A DNA stretch of 64,000 nt from Rathayibacter sp. Leaf185 (GTDB lineage Bacteria > Actinomycetota > Actinomycetes > Actinomycetales > Microbacteriaceae), in contig NZ_LMPP01000001.1 of assembly GCF_001423885.1 (NCBI RefSeq), positions 434,001 to 498,000 of the forward strand. The letters run 5' to 3'. Positions within the stretch are counted from its first letter, which is position 1. The number at the start of each line of letters is the position of its first letter. The translations under genes were made by a program, and so were the position numbers. Below are positions 24,238-32,494 of this stretch, piece by piece. A model generated the notes under the pieces. That model ran no database searches. It saw only the letters and a program-made list of their open reading frames with translations, and was not told the origin of the DNA.

Positions 24238-25218
24238 TCAGGAGGTGTGCGCGACCGAGGCGGGACCGAGACGCCCGGCGTGGACGTCGTCGAAGAAGTC
24301 GGGACGGAGGACGAGGCGCTCGATGTCGTACCAGCCCGAGGTCCAGCCGTCGCCGAGCGGGTTCTGCGGATCGAGGAGGACGTGCCCCGGAGTGGACCCG
24401 CGTCCGAGCGCGGCCGCGATCGTGCGGTCGGAGTCGTAGAGCGCGTGCTCGATCAGGGGCGCGAAGACCTCGTGCACGGCGAACGCCTCGGGCGTTCCGA
24501 GGAAGACGGGGACCAGCTCCTGCCCCTCGCGCAGCCCGTTCGGCCACCAGCGGAACCGCGCGACGAGCTCGTGGCACGAGTTGCAGTCCGGCGAGAAGAA
24601 GACGAGGTGGGTCGGCGGCTCGGCGAACTCGGCCAGCAGGATGCGCTGGCCGGGGAAGGTGCTGAACGCGAGGCCGTCGGTGTGGTCGGCAGGGGTGGAG
24701 GGCGCGGCCCGGCGGTCGCGGACCAGCACGAGCACGACCGCGACGAGCGCGGCGGCGAGACCGGAGGCGACGGTCGACGCGAGGACCGGGCCGAGCAGGG
24801 CGGCGGGGGCGGGACCCGCGAGCCCCGCGAGGGCGAGGGCCAGGAGGAGCGCGTTGCGCGCGACGGTCCGGCCCGTCATCCGCGTCTCGCCGAGACCGCC
24901 GAAGCACTCGCAGTCGACCGGCTCCGGCGCCCGCGAGGCGCGGACCGCGACGACGAGGAACACGGCGTAGACGAGAGCCGCGGCCGCGAGCCCTGCGCGG
25001 TGGAGCGGAAAGGGGGCCAGCACGACCGCCGTGCCGAGGAGGATCTCGCCGAACGGGAAGACCCGGGCGAACAGCGGACCCCGGGCGAGCAGCGCCGGGA
25101 GGCCGAGGGCGGTGAGGCTGTCGCGGAACGCCGCCCCCCGACCGAGCTTGAGCGCCCCGCTGACCACGAGGACCGCGCCGGCGAACCAGCCGGCGAGCGC
25201 CGTCACCACCTCGAGCAT
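24238..25218 (-). CDS. MauE/DoxX-like membrane domain fused to thioredoxin-like domain
   Basis: The 326-residue protein starts with a four-helix MauE-like membrane domain (about residues 5-150, with VVSGALKLGRG, FPFGEILLG and CECFGGLGE). A fifth helix and a thioredoxin-like region follow, with the redox pair in FFSPDCNSCHELVARF and a cis-Pro-like GSTPGHVLLD. MauE and MauD (thioredoxin-like) help mature methylamine dehydrogenase disulfides; here both functions are on one chain and no mau structural genes are nearby. It is likely a quinone-linked or general thiol oxidoreductase of the envelope. The start is ATG 25216-25218. Confidence 0.8.
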   Translation of the reverse strand: MLEVVTALAGWFAGAVLVVSGALKLGRGAAFRDSLTALGLPALLARGPLFARVFPFGEILLGTAVVLAPFPLHRAGLAAAALVYAVFLVVAVRASRAPEPVDCECFGGLGETRMTGRTVARNALLLALALAGLAGPAPAALLGPVLASTVASGLAAALVAVVLVLVRDRRAAPSTPADHTDGLAFSTFPGQRILLAEFAEPPTHLVFFSPDCNSCHELVARFRWWPNGLREGQELVPVFLGTPEAFAVHEVFAPLIEHALYDSDRTIAAALGRGSTPGHVLLDPQNPLGDGWTSGWYDIERLVLRPDFFDDVHAGRLGPASVAHTS

Positions 25219-25307
25219 GGGTCTCCCGTTCTGCCTGTCCTCGAGCACGGTATCCCAGGCTCGACGAGCCCTCGTCCGGGCGGCGGCAAACGACGGCGGG
25301 CGGGCGC

Positions 25308-25637
25308 TCAGGCGGTGGTGAGGTACACCTTGCGGAGCGTCTCGGTGACGATCCAGCGGGTCCGGGCGCCCTCGGCGAGCCGCACGATCACTCCCGGCTC
25401 GAGCTCGACGACGACATCGGCGATCTCGATGCGCCCGCGTCCCGAGACCACGACGAACACCTCCTCCGCCTCGGTGTCGCGCGCCTCGCCCGGCGCCATC
25501 TCCCAGACGCCGATCTCGAGGCCGCCGAGGGTTCCGAGGGGCTGCAGAGCGGTCGCGGGCGCGGCCTCCCCCGCATCCAGCGGTTCGAGGGCGACGTCGG
25601 CGATGCGGACGGCGGTGTGGTGGGCGAGGAGCGGCAC
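25308..25637 (-). CDS. Cupin-domain protein
   Basis: This 109-residue single cupin barrel resembles the Cupin_3 (ureidoglycine aminohydrolase-like) group: GVWEMAPGEARD, EEVFVVVSGRGRIEI and LEPGVIVRLAEGARTRWIVTETLRKVYL. It follows the FAD oxidoreductase by 20 bases in the same operon; such cupin/oxidoreductase pairs are common in amine or polyamine catabolism loci. Function beyond that is not determined. Confidence 0.78.
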   Translation of the reverse strand: MPLLAHHTAVRIADVALEPLDAGEAAPATALQPLGTLGGLEIGVWEMAPGEARDTEAEEVFVVVSGRGRIEIADVVVELEPGVIVRLAEGARTRWIVTETLRKVYLTTA

Positions 25638-25657
25638 GGCGGATCCTTCTCAGCGGG

Positions 25658-27079
25658 TCAGGAGTCGAAGCCGAGCCCGAGGGCGTCGAGCGACTTCAGG
25701 AGGAGGTTGCGCCGGCCTCCGTCGTGATCGGCGCGGTCGAGCGACCAGCGGGTCGCCTGGATGCCGATCGACGCGAACGGCTCGGGCGGGAAGGGCAGGG
25801 GCCTGTTCCGCACCATCTCGAGCTCGGTGCGCTCGGTGCGCTCGCCGGCGAGCAGGTCGAGCATCACGTCGGCGGCGAAGGCCGTGGTGCCGACTCCGAG
25901 TCCCGTGTAGCCCGCGGCGTAGGCGACCCGGCCGCCGAGGGCGGTGCCGTAGAACGCGGCGAACTGCGTGCTGGTGTCGATCACTCCCGCCCAGCGATGG
26001 CTGAAGCGCACGCCCTCGAGCTGCGGGAAGGTGGTGAGGAAGTGCGAGGCGAGCGCGCGGTGGGTCTCCGGTCGCTCCTCGTACGCCGAGCGGATCCGCC
26101 CGCCGGGGTGGTAGACGGCGTCGTAGCCGCCCCACAGGATGCGGTCGTCGGCGGTGCGCCGGTAGTAGTGGAACTGGTTGGCGACGTCGCTCAGCCCCTC
26201 GCGGCCCTCCCAGCCGATCGCGGCGAGCTGCGCCGCGTCGAGCGGCTCGGTCATCAGCACGTAGTCGTAGACGGGGACCGTCATCAGGCGTGTCCGCGCG
26301 AGGAGCGACGGGAAGGCGCTGGTGCCGAGGATCACCTGCGCAGCCGTGGCACTGCCTCCGTCGGTGCGCACCGTGACGCGGGCGCCGGTGCTCTCGAGGC
26401 CGAGGACCCGGCTGTTCTCGTGGATCTCGACGCCCAGCTCCTCCGCGATCCGCGCGAGCTCGCGGGCCAGCTTGCCGGGGTGCACGAGAGCGCACTGCTC
26501 GGCGGGGGCGGCGAGGCCCGCGAGGAAGGTGGGCGAGTCGACGACCCCGCGCACCTCCGTCTCGTCGAGGAACCGGCCGCCCGCGACACCGTCGCCCTCG
26601 GCGAGCCACTCGACCTGGTGCTCCTCGACCGCGACTGCGAGCGACCCGGTGCGCTCGAAGTCGCAGTCCATCCCGTAGCGGGCGATCGTCTCCTGGATGC
26701 CGTCGAGGTTCTCGACGCCGAGGCGCTCGAGGTCCTCGAACTCAGCGGGCCAGCGGGCGAGTCCGTTCTCGCGGCCGTGGGTGAGGCTCGACTCGACGAA
26801 GCCGCCGTTGCGGCCGGAGGCGGCCCATCCGATCGAGCGCGCCTCGAGCAGGATCACGCGGCGGCTCGGGTCGCGCTCCTTGGCGCGCAGGGCGCTCCAG
26901 AGACCGGAGTAGCCGCCGCCGACGATCACGAGATCGGCGGTCGCAGGGCCCGAGAGCGGGGCGCGGGGCGCGGGGGCGTCGTCGAGCCAGAAGACTCCGC
27001 GCCGCGAGCCGGCGAGCGAGTCGGTGACGAGAGAGGGCGAGGGGGCGCGACGTTCGAAAACCGTTGTGCTGAGCGGCAT
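25658..27079 (-). CDS. FAD-dependent amine oxidoreductase (DAO family, PuuB-like)
   Basis: This 473-residue oxidase begins its FAD-binding Rossmann fold with DLVIVGGGYSGLWSALRAKE, followed by WAASGRNGGF, a signature of gamma-glutamylputrescine oxidase-type enzymes. The C-terminal AGYTGLGVGTTAFAA closes the FAD site. The likely reaction is oxidative deamination of an amine or modified polyamine, giving aldehyde, ammonia and H2O2; the substrate is unknown. The ATG at 27077-27079 lies 5 bases from an inverted repeat that may be its operator. It is co-transcribed with the cupin gene. Confidence 0.85.
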   Translation of the reverse strand: MPLSTTVFERRAPSPSLVTDSLAGSRRGVFWLDDAPAPRAPLSGPATADLVIVGGGYSGLWSALRAKERDPSRRVILLEARSIGWAASGRNGGFVESSLTHGRENGLARWPAEFEDLERLGVENLDGIQETIARYGMDCDFERTGSLAVAVEEHQVEWLAEGDGVAGGRFLDETEVRGVVDSPTFLAGLAAPAEQCALVHPGKLARELARIAEELGVEIHENSRVLGLESTGARVTVRTDGGSATAAQVILGTSAFPSLLARTRLMTVPVYDYVLMTEPLDAAQLAAIGWEGREGLSDVANQFHYYRRTADDRILWGGYDAVYHPGGRIRSAYEERPETHRALASHFLTTFPQLEGVRFSHRWAGVIDTSTQFAAFYGTALGGRVAYAAGYTGLGVGTTAFAADVMLDLLAGERTERTELEMVRNRPLPFPPEPFASIGIQATRWSLDRADHDGGRRNLLLKSLDALGLGFDS

Positions 27080-27083
27080 GGTG

Positions 27084-27107
27084 CCTCTATTAGGTCATCG
27101 ATTGAGG
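27084..27107. promoter_or_regulatory. Inverted repeat, possible operator between the oxidoreductase and AI-2E exporter genes
   Basis: CCTCTAT (27084-27090) and ATTGAGG (27101-27107) form an imperfect palindrome over a 10-base spacer. A nested ATCG/CGAT pair surrounds ATTGAGG. On the minus strand TAATAG within the site fits a -10 element, with TTGCCT about 19 bases upstream as a -35. A repressor bound here would cover the promoter of the FAD oxidoreductase-cupin operon. No regulator gene is adjacent. Confidence 0.4.
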
Positions 27108-27217
27108 CGATAGGCAACCGGATCCGTCGAAATGCCTCGCCCGGTCGGGAGGGGTCGCGGGAGCTCCAGGCCCGTGTCGCCCCTCCGCTCTACACTGCGG
27201 AGGGGATCGGAGGGGTC

Positions 27218-28315
27218 ATGAGACGACGCGCGGCGCGCGACCGGGCCACGGCCCCGGTGGCACCGGTCCCCGTGGCGCCCGAGCCGGAGGTGACGCCCGG
27301 GATCCGCATCGCCGCGGCCTGGAGCTGGCGGTTCCTCGCCGTCGCCGCGGTCCTCTACCTCGTCGTGCGGCTGGTCTCGCTGATCCCCGTGGTCGTCGTC
27401 CCCGTGCTGATCGCCCTGCTGCTGACCGCACTGCTCACTCCGCTCCGCGATCGCCTCGAACGACTGCGCTGGCCGCGCTGGCTCTCGGTCGTCGTGTCGC
27501 TCCTCGCGATGCTGCTGGCGCTGCTCGGCCTGATCGGGCTCGTCGTCGTGCAGTCGCGCGCCGGCTTCAGCGGGTTCGGGCAGCGGCTCCTCGACTCGGT
27601 GGACGACGTGGAGGCGTGGCTGCAGGGCCCGCCGCTCTCGTTCTCGGACGTGCAGCTCGGCGACTGGGCTCAGCAGGCGGTGTCGTGGGTCGACACGAAG
27701 GCGGCGACCATCGCCTCCGGGGCGCTCGCGGTCGGCTCGCAGGTCGCCGAGCTCGTCGCCGGCGCTCTGCTCACCCTGTTCTCCCTGATCTTCCTGCTGC
27801 TCGACGGGCGGCGGATCTGGGAGTGGATCCTCCGCCTGCTGCCCCGGCGCGCCCGCCCCGCGCTCGAACGGGGCGGCGCAGCCGGCTGGCGCACGCTGAG
27901 CCAGTTCGTGCGGGCCCAGCTCGGAGTCGCGGCGATCAACGCGATCGGGATCGGCATCGGCGCTCTGGCGCTGCAGCTGCCGCTGGTCGTGCCGATCGCG
28001 ATCGTGGTGTTCCTCGGGTCGTTCGTGCCGATCCTCGGGGCGATCGTGACGGGCGCGCTCGCGGCCCTCGTCGCGCTCGTGTTCAGCGGGCCGGTCGCCG
28101 CGCTCGTGATGATCGGCGTGGTCGTCCTGGTGCACCTGCTCGAGGGGCACGTGCTGCAGCCGCTGATCCTCGGGACCGCGGTGAAGGTGCATCCGCTCGC
28201 CGTCGTGCTCGGCGTGGCGACCGGCCTCGAGGTGGGCGGCCTGGCCGGGGCGCTCTTCGCCGTGCCGGTGATCGCGACGCTGAACTCGGCGATCACCGCG
28301 ATGCGGGCGCCGTGA
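27218..28315 (+). CDS. AI-2E-family transporter (PerM-like)
   Basis: The 365-residue membrane protein has the PerM/AI-2E exporter pattern: two to three N-terminal helices (residues 30-110), a soluble stretch with DSVDDVEAWLQG, then a helical C-terminal core with QLGVAAINAIGIGIGALALQLPL, FLGSFVPILGAIVTG and HLLEGHVLQPLILG. Family members export small molecules or ions; despite the name few have been tied to AI-2. The start is ATG 27218 behind GGAGGGG. Confidence 0.85.
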   Translation: MRRRAARDRATAPVAPVPVAPEPEVTPGIRIAAAWSWRFLAVAAVLYLVVRLVSLIPVVVVPVLIALLLTALLTPLRDRLERLRWPRWLSVVVSLLAMLLALLGLIGLVVVQSRAGFSGFGQRLLDSVDDVEAWLQGPPLSFSDVQLGDWAQQAVSWVDTKAATIASGALAVGSQVAELVAGALLTLFSLIFLLLDGRRIWEWILRLLPRRARPALERGGAAGWRTLSQFVRAQLGVAAINAIGIGIGALALQLPLVVPIAIVVFLGSFVPILGAIVTGALAALVALVFSGPVAALVMIGVVVLVHLLEGHVLQPLILGTAVKVHPLAVVLGVATGLEVGGLAGALFAVPVIATLNSAITAMRAP

Positions 28316-29169
28316 GCGCGTTCGATCCGGAGGCGCTGCCGGGATCGGTGGTGCTGCCGGCACTCGCTTGCCCGGTCTGCGGCGGTGCCCTCGCACCGGA
28401 TGCGCTGCCACGCCCCTCGATGCTCCGCTGCGCCCTCGGGCACAGCGCCGACATCGCTCGGCAGGGCTACGCGTCGCTCCTGCGGGGGCGTCACGCGACC
28501 TCGGGCGACACGGCGGCGATGGTGCAGGCGCGGTCCGACCTGCTCGGCTCCGGGCACTACGGGCCCATCCAGGCGGCGGTCGCGGAGGCGGTGCCCGACC
28601 GCGCGCGGCTCGTCGTCGATCTGGGCTGCGGCACGGGGGCGTACCTCGCGGCGGTGCTCGACGCGCGGCCCGGGGCGTGCGGGCTCGGGCTCGATCTGTC
28701 GGCGCCCGCCGCTCGGCGGGCGGCACGGGCGCATCCGCGCGCCGCGATCGCGACGGCGGACCTGTGGCAGCCGCTCCCCCTCGCCGACGCGAGTGCCGAC
28801 GCGCTCCTCACCGTCTTCGCACCGCGCAACGCCCCCGAGATGCTGCGCGTGCTGCGGCCGGGCGGCGTCGCGGTCGTCGTCACGCCGCGAGAGCGGCACC
28901 TGCACGAGATCCGCGCCGGACTGAGGATGCTCGGGATCGACGCGGGCAAGGCGGAGCGGCTCGACGAGCAGCTGGCGGGCTTCACGCTCGCCGATCGCCG
29001 CGAGCTCGACTACACGGTGTCGATGACGCGGGACGAGCTGCGCGCGGAGGTGCTGATGGGGCCGAGTGCGCACCACGTCGATGCGGCGTCGCTCGAGGCG
29101 GCGCTGACGGGGCAGGCGGACGTGACCGGGGTGACGGTGGCGGTGACCGTGTCGGTGTTCACGAAATAG
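28312..29169 (+). CDS. rRNA (guanine-N1)-methyltransferase-like protein (RlmA type)
   Basis: This 285-residue SAM-dependent methyltransferase has an N-terminal zinc-ribbon (CPVCGGAL, then C...GH near residues 42-46), the SAM motif VVDLGCGTGAYLAAV and FAPRNAPEMLRVLRPGG. This combination marks RlmA-type enzymes that methylate G745/G748 of 23S rRNA hairpin 35. GTG 28312 overlaps the stop of the AI-2E-type gene by 4 bases. Some relatives give macrolide tolerance; that is not shown here. Confidence 0.82.
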   Translation: MSAFDPEALPGSVVLPALACPVCGGALAPDALPRPSMLRCALGHSADIARQGYASLLRGRHATSGDTAAMVQARSDLLGSGHYGPIQAAVAEAVPDRARLVVDLGCGTGAYLAAVLDARPGACGLGLDLSAPAARRAARAHPRAAIATADLWQPLPLADASADALLTVFAPRNAPEMLRVLRPGGVAVVVTPRERHLHEIRAGLRMLGIDAGKAERLDEQLAGFTLADRRELDYTVSMTRDELRAEVLMGPSAHHVDAASLEAALTGQADVTGVTVAVTVSVFTK

Positions 29170-29177
29170 GGGCCTCG

Positions 29178-30653
29178 TCAGTAGCTCTCGCGGTGGCGCT
29201 CCTGGGCGACGACCGCGTCGCGGTCGGCGAGGCGGCGGAGGCCGGCGAGGGGCTGCGCCATCCGGTGGTTGCCGCGGAGGACCGGCTCGACGCGGTCGAG
29301 GAACGCCCAGTAGCCGGCGGTGACCGGGCAGGCGTCCTCCCCGAGCCGCACCTTCGGGTTGAAGCGGCAGCCGCCGCAGTAGTCGGACATCTTGTTGATG
29401 TACGCGCCGCCCGAGGCGTAGGGCTTGGTCGCGACGATGCCTCCGTCGGCGTGCTGCGACATGCCGATCACGTTCGCCGGCATCACCCACTCGGTGCCGT
29501 CGACGAAGACGTCGACGAACCAGTCGTTGAGCTCCCGCGGGTCCCAGCCGCGCTGCAGCCCCCAGTTGCCGAGCACCATCAGCCTCTGGATGTGGTGGGC
29601 CCAGCCGTGCCGGTTGACGTCGTCGAGGGTCTCGTGGAGGCAGTTCGCCTCGATTCCCCCCGGGTCGAGGGTGAGCAGCGCCTCCGGGAGCGGGGTCTTC
29701 GCGCCCAGCGCGTTGCTGCGCTCGCGGTAGTCGGGGCCGAGGTGCCAGTAGAGATGCCAGACGTAGTCGCGCCAGCCCATCACCTGCCGGACGAAGCCCT
29801 CGACGCCCGAGAGCGGAGCGCCTCCGGAGGCGTACTCGGCCTCGGCCGCGTCGACGACGGTGCGCGGGTCGAGGAGCCCGAGGTTGAGCGGGGCGCTCAG
29901 CAGCGAGTGCGCCATGGTCCAGTCGCCCGAGAGCATCGCGTCCTCGTAGGTGCCGAAGTCGCCCAGGCGCGACGACACGAAGTCGGCGAGCGCCGCCTCC
30001 GCCTCGGCCGGAGTCGCGGCGAAGCGGCGCGGGCCGTCCTCGCCGACCAGCCGGATAGCGCCTTCGCGCTCCCATCTCGCGAGGTCGGCGCGCACCTCCT
30101 CGTCGATGTCGTCCTCCTCGGGCCACCACGGATCGGGCAGGCCGAGCCGCGACGCGCCCTTGGGCGGCGGGTTGCGGTTGTCGTGGTCGTAGTTCCACTT
30201 GCCGCCCTCCGGCTGATCGCCGCGCATCAGGACGCCCGTGCGCTCGCGGCTCCAGCGGTAGAAGTCCTCGAGCAGGAGGCGGGAGCCGGCCCGCGAGAGG
30301 GCCCACTCGCGGAAGTCCTCCTCCTCCGTCACGAAACCGCGACTGGGCAGCACGCTCATGCCCAGCCTGCGGGCCAGACGGCGGCCACCGCGGGTCGGCG
30401 GATCGATGACCTCGAGGTCGTCGCGCCCCGCGAGCCCCTCGGCGAAGGTCTCGGCACGGACGTACTCGACGCGGTCGCCGAGCTCGCGGCCGCGGTGCCG
30501 CAGGGCCGAGAGCAGCAGCTGCGCCTTCGCCCGGTGCATCGGGCGCCGCGCGAACGCCGAGCGGGCCTCGACGAGCAGCATCGGCCCGCCGTCGTCGAAG
30601 AGGGGGCCGAGCTGTCCGATGACACTCCAGCGGGTTCGGGTCGGTGCGCTCAT
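29178..30653 (-). CDS. Iron-sulfur bacterial cryptochrome/photolyase (PhrB-like)
   Basis: This 491-residue protein matches the deoxyribodipyrimidine photolyase-related (FeS-BCP) group that repairs (6-4) photoproducts with FAD, a lumazine antenna and a 4Fe-4S cluster. The family cysteines are present in GGIEANCLHETL and SDYCGGCRFN..GEDACPVT. Other marks are GKWNYDHDNR, GWRDYVWHLYW, and NVIGMSQHADGG. ATG 30651-30653 is the natural start. The gene is convergent with the methyltransferase (8 bases). Confidence 0.92.
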   Translation of the reverse strand: MSAPTRTRWSVIGQLGPLFDDGGPMLLVEARSAFARRPMHRAKAQLLLSALRHRGRELGDRVEYVRAETFAEGLAGRDDLEVIDPPTRGGRRLARRLGMSVLPSRGFVTEEEDFREWALSRAGSRLLLEDFYRWSRERTGVLMRGDQPEGGKWNYDHDNRNPPPKGASRLGLPDPWWPEEDDIDEEVRADLARWEREGAIRLVGEDGPRRFAATPAEAEAALADFVSSRLGDFGTYEDAMLSGDWTMAHSLLSAPLNLGLLDPRTVVDAAEAEYASGGAPLSGVEGFVRQVMGWRDYVWHLYWHLGPDYRERSNALGAKTPLPEALLTLDPGGIEANCLHETLDDVNRHGWAHHIQRLMVLGNWGLQRGWDPRELNDWFVDVFVDGTEWVMPANVIGMSQHADGGIVATKPYASGGAYINKMSDYCGGCRFNPKVRLGEDACPVTAGYWAFLDRVEPVLRGNHRMAQPLAGLRRLADRDAVVAQERHRESY

Positions 30654-30855
30654 CCGGGTCACGCTAGGCGGCGGGGCGGATCGTCGCCAGGAGTTGCGGA
30701 GACCGCGCCCGCCAGGACCTGTGAGGGCCGACCGGCACGGATGTGCAGCCGCAACACCTTGCACCGCCCGCCCGGATGCAGAATCGTCAGTCAGGCAGAA
30801 CCCCTGAAAGGGGCGCGCCCGAGCGCGCCGCTCCGCAACGAAGCGAGGACCCCGC

Positions 30856-31146
30856 ATGGCACACGACGACGAGACCCCCGAGACCGACAGCGCCGCCCGA
30901 CGCGGTCGCCACCTCGCGGACGAGAGCGCGCACACCGACACCGTGCACACCGACACCACCGAGTCTCCGGACGGCGAGTACACCGCGACCGACGGTGTCT
31001 CGCACACGGCGAGCGACGAGCAGGGCAGCTACGTCGACACCTCGGTGCACGAGGAGGAGAGCTCCGAGAAGGGCAGCTACGTCGACACCGACACGGCCGG
31101 TGCCGACTCCGACATCGAGGGCGAGTACACCGACCGCGACGAGTGA
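30856..31146 (+). CDS. Small acidic protein with G-x-Y repeats
   Basis: This 96-residue, highly acidic, Thr/Ser/Asp-rich protein has no hydrophobic segment. It contains four related blocks: GEYTATDG, GSYVDTSVHEE, GSYVDTDTAGA and GEYTDRDE, each with one tyrosine in an acidic surround. No family is recognised; it is probably disordered. ATG 30856 follows GCGAGGA. Upstream lies a 200-base gap that holds its promoter. Confidence 0.6.
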   Translation: MAHDDETPETDSAARRGRHLADESAHTDTVHTDTTESPDGEYTATDGVSHTASDEQGSYVDTSVHEEESSEKGSYVDTDTAGADSDIEGEYTDRDE

Positions 31147-31150
31147 GCCG

Positions 31151-32371
31151 CTAGGCGCGGAGGCGCAGGAGGCGGTAGGCCGCTCCGATCGCGAACACGG
31201 CGGCGCCCGGGACGATCGACTCGATCGGCAGCGTGACGACGAGGACCACGCAGCCGATCGCCCCTCCGACCGCCACGGCGCGGGGATACCGGCGGAACGG
31301 CGGCTCCTGCCGGAGCGCGGACAGATTCGCGACCAGGTAGTAGAGCAGGACGCCGAACGACGAGAAGCCGATCGCCCCGCGCAGGTCGACGGTGAGCACC
31401 AGCGCGATCACGACGACGCCCAGGGCGATCTCGGCACGGCGCGGCACGCTCCTCACCGGGTCGATGTGGGCGAGGGCGCGCGGCAGGTCGCCCTCCCGCG
31501 CCATGGCGAGTGCCGTGCGGCCGATGCCGGCGATCAGGGCGAGCAGCGCGCCGAGGCTCGCCGCCGCCGCGCCCGCGCGGACGACCGGCCCGACCCACGG
31601 CCAGGCCGCCGACGCCTCGACCAGCGGCTCGGTCGACTCTGCCAGCCCCTCGGGGTCGAGCGAGGCGAGCAGCGCCGCGCCGACCACGGCGTAGACCAGC
31701 ATCGCGAGCGCGAGGGCGCCGAGGATCGCCCGCGGGATCGTGCGGGAGGGATCGCGCACCTCCTCCCCCATCGTCGCCAGGCGCGCGTAACCGGCGAACG
31801 CGAAGAAGAGCAGACCGGCCGACTGCAGCACGCCGTACGCATCGAACGGTCCGGGAGCCGTGAGCACCGGAGGCGGACCGCCGACGAGGGAGGCGGCGAC
31901 CGCCAGCGCGAGCACCACCAGCACGACCGACACGATGATCCGCGTCGCGCGCGCGGTGCGGGTCACTCCGAGAGCGTTCACCGCGACCAGCGCCGCGACG
32001 GCGAGCGCCGCGACCGGCTTCTCCCACCCGGGAGGCGCCGCGTAGGCCGCGAAGGTCAGCGCCATCGCCGCGCAGCTCGCGGTCTTTCCGACGACGAAGC
32101 CCCAGCCCGCGAGGAAGCCGGGCCACTCGCCCAGATGCTCGCGGCCGTAGAGGTAGGTGCCGCCCGAGCGGGGGTGCTGCGCGGCGAGCTGCGCCGAGGA
32201 GGAGGCGTTGGCTCCGGCGACGAGGGCTGCGAGTGCGAGGCCGACCAGGAGCCACGACCCGGCCGCAGCGGCGGCCGGGGCGAAGGCGGAGAAGAGCCCG
32301 GCGCCGAGCATCGAGCCGAGCCCGATGAACACAGCGTCGCCGGTGCCGAGTCGGCGCTGCAGATCGGTCAT
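31151..32371 (-). CDS. APC-superfamily amino acid/amine permease
   Basis: This 406-residue permease has about 11-12 helices and the family start GDAVFIGLGSMLGAGLFSAFAPAAAAAGS, in which the G-S-M-L-G-A-G motif forms the unwound substrate site of helix 1. TYLYGREHLGEWPGFLAGWGFVVGKTASCAA fits helix 3. The substrate is likely an amino acid or amine. The start is ATG 32369-32371. It is convergent with the acidic-protein gene and divergent from the two-component system. Confidence 0.85.
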   Translation of the reverse strand: MTDLQRRLGTGDAVFIGLGSMLGAGLFSAFAPAAAAAGSWLLVGLALAALVAGANASSSAQLAAQHPRSGGTYLYGREHLGEWPGFLAGWGFVVGKTASCAAMALTFAAYAAPPGWEKPVAALAVAALVAVNALGVTRTARATRIIVSVVLVVLALAVAASLVGGPPPVLTAPGPFDAYGVLQSAGLLFFAFAGYARLATMGEEVRDPSRTIPRAILGALALAMLVYAVVGAALLASLDPEGLAESTEPLVEASAAWPWVGPVVRAGAAAASLGALLALIAGIGRTALAMAREGDLPRALAHIDPVRSVPRRAEIALGVVVIALVLTVDLRGAIGFSSFGVLLYYLVANLSALRQEPPFRRYPRAVAVGGAIGCVVLVVTLPIESIVPGAAVFAIGAAYRLLRLRA

Positions 32372-32413
32372 CCGCCGTGTCTAGCGCACGCAGGCGAACA
32401 GCAGGCGTCGAGG

Positions 32414-32430
32414 CTTCAGGCGGGCTTCAG
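32414..32430 (+). promoter_or_regulatory. Direct repeat CTTCAG-N5-CTTCAG (response-regulator site)
   Basis: CTTCAG occurs at 32414-32419 and 32425-32430, an 11-base period that puts both copies on one face of the helix, as OmpR/PhoB-type regulators bind. The same arrangement occurs at 34497-34513 before the PepSY gene. It lies about 65 bases before the response regulator, so the system probably controls itself. Confidence 0.65.
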
Positions 32431-32494
32431 CGGGGTCGCGGCTAGCCTGGACCGAGCCGCGCGGGGCGCGCGCGCCGAGCCTCGGGAGGGCGCC

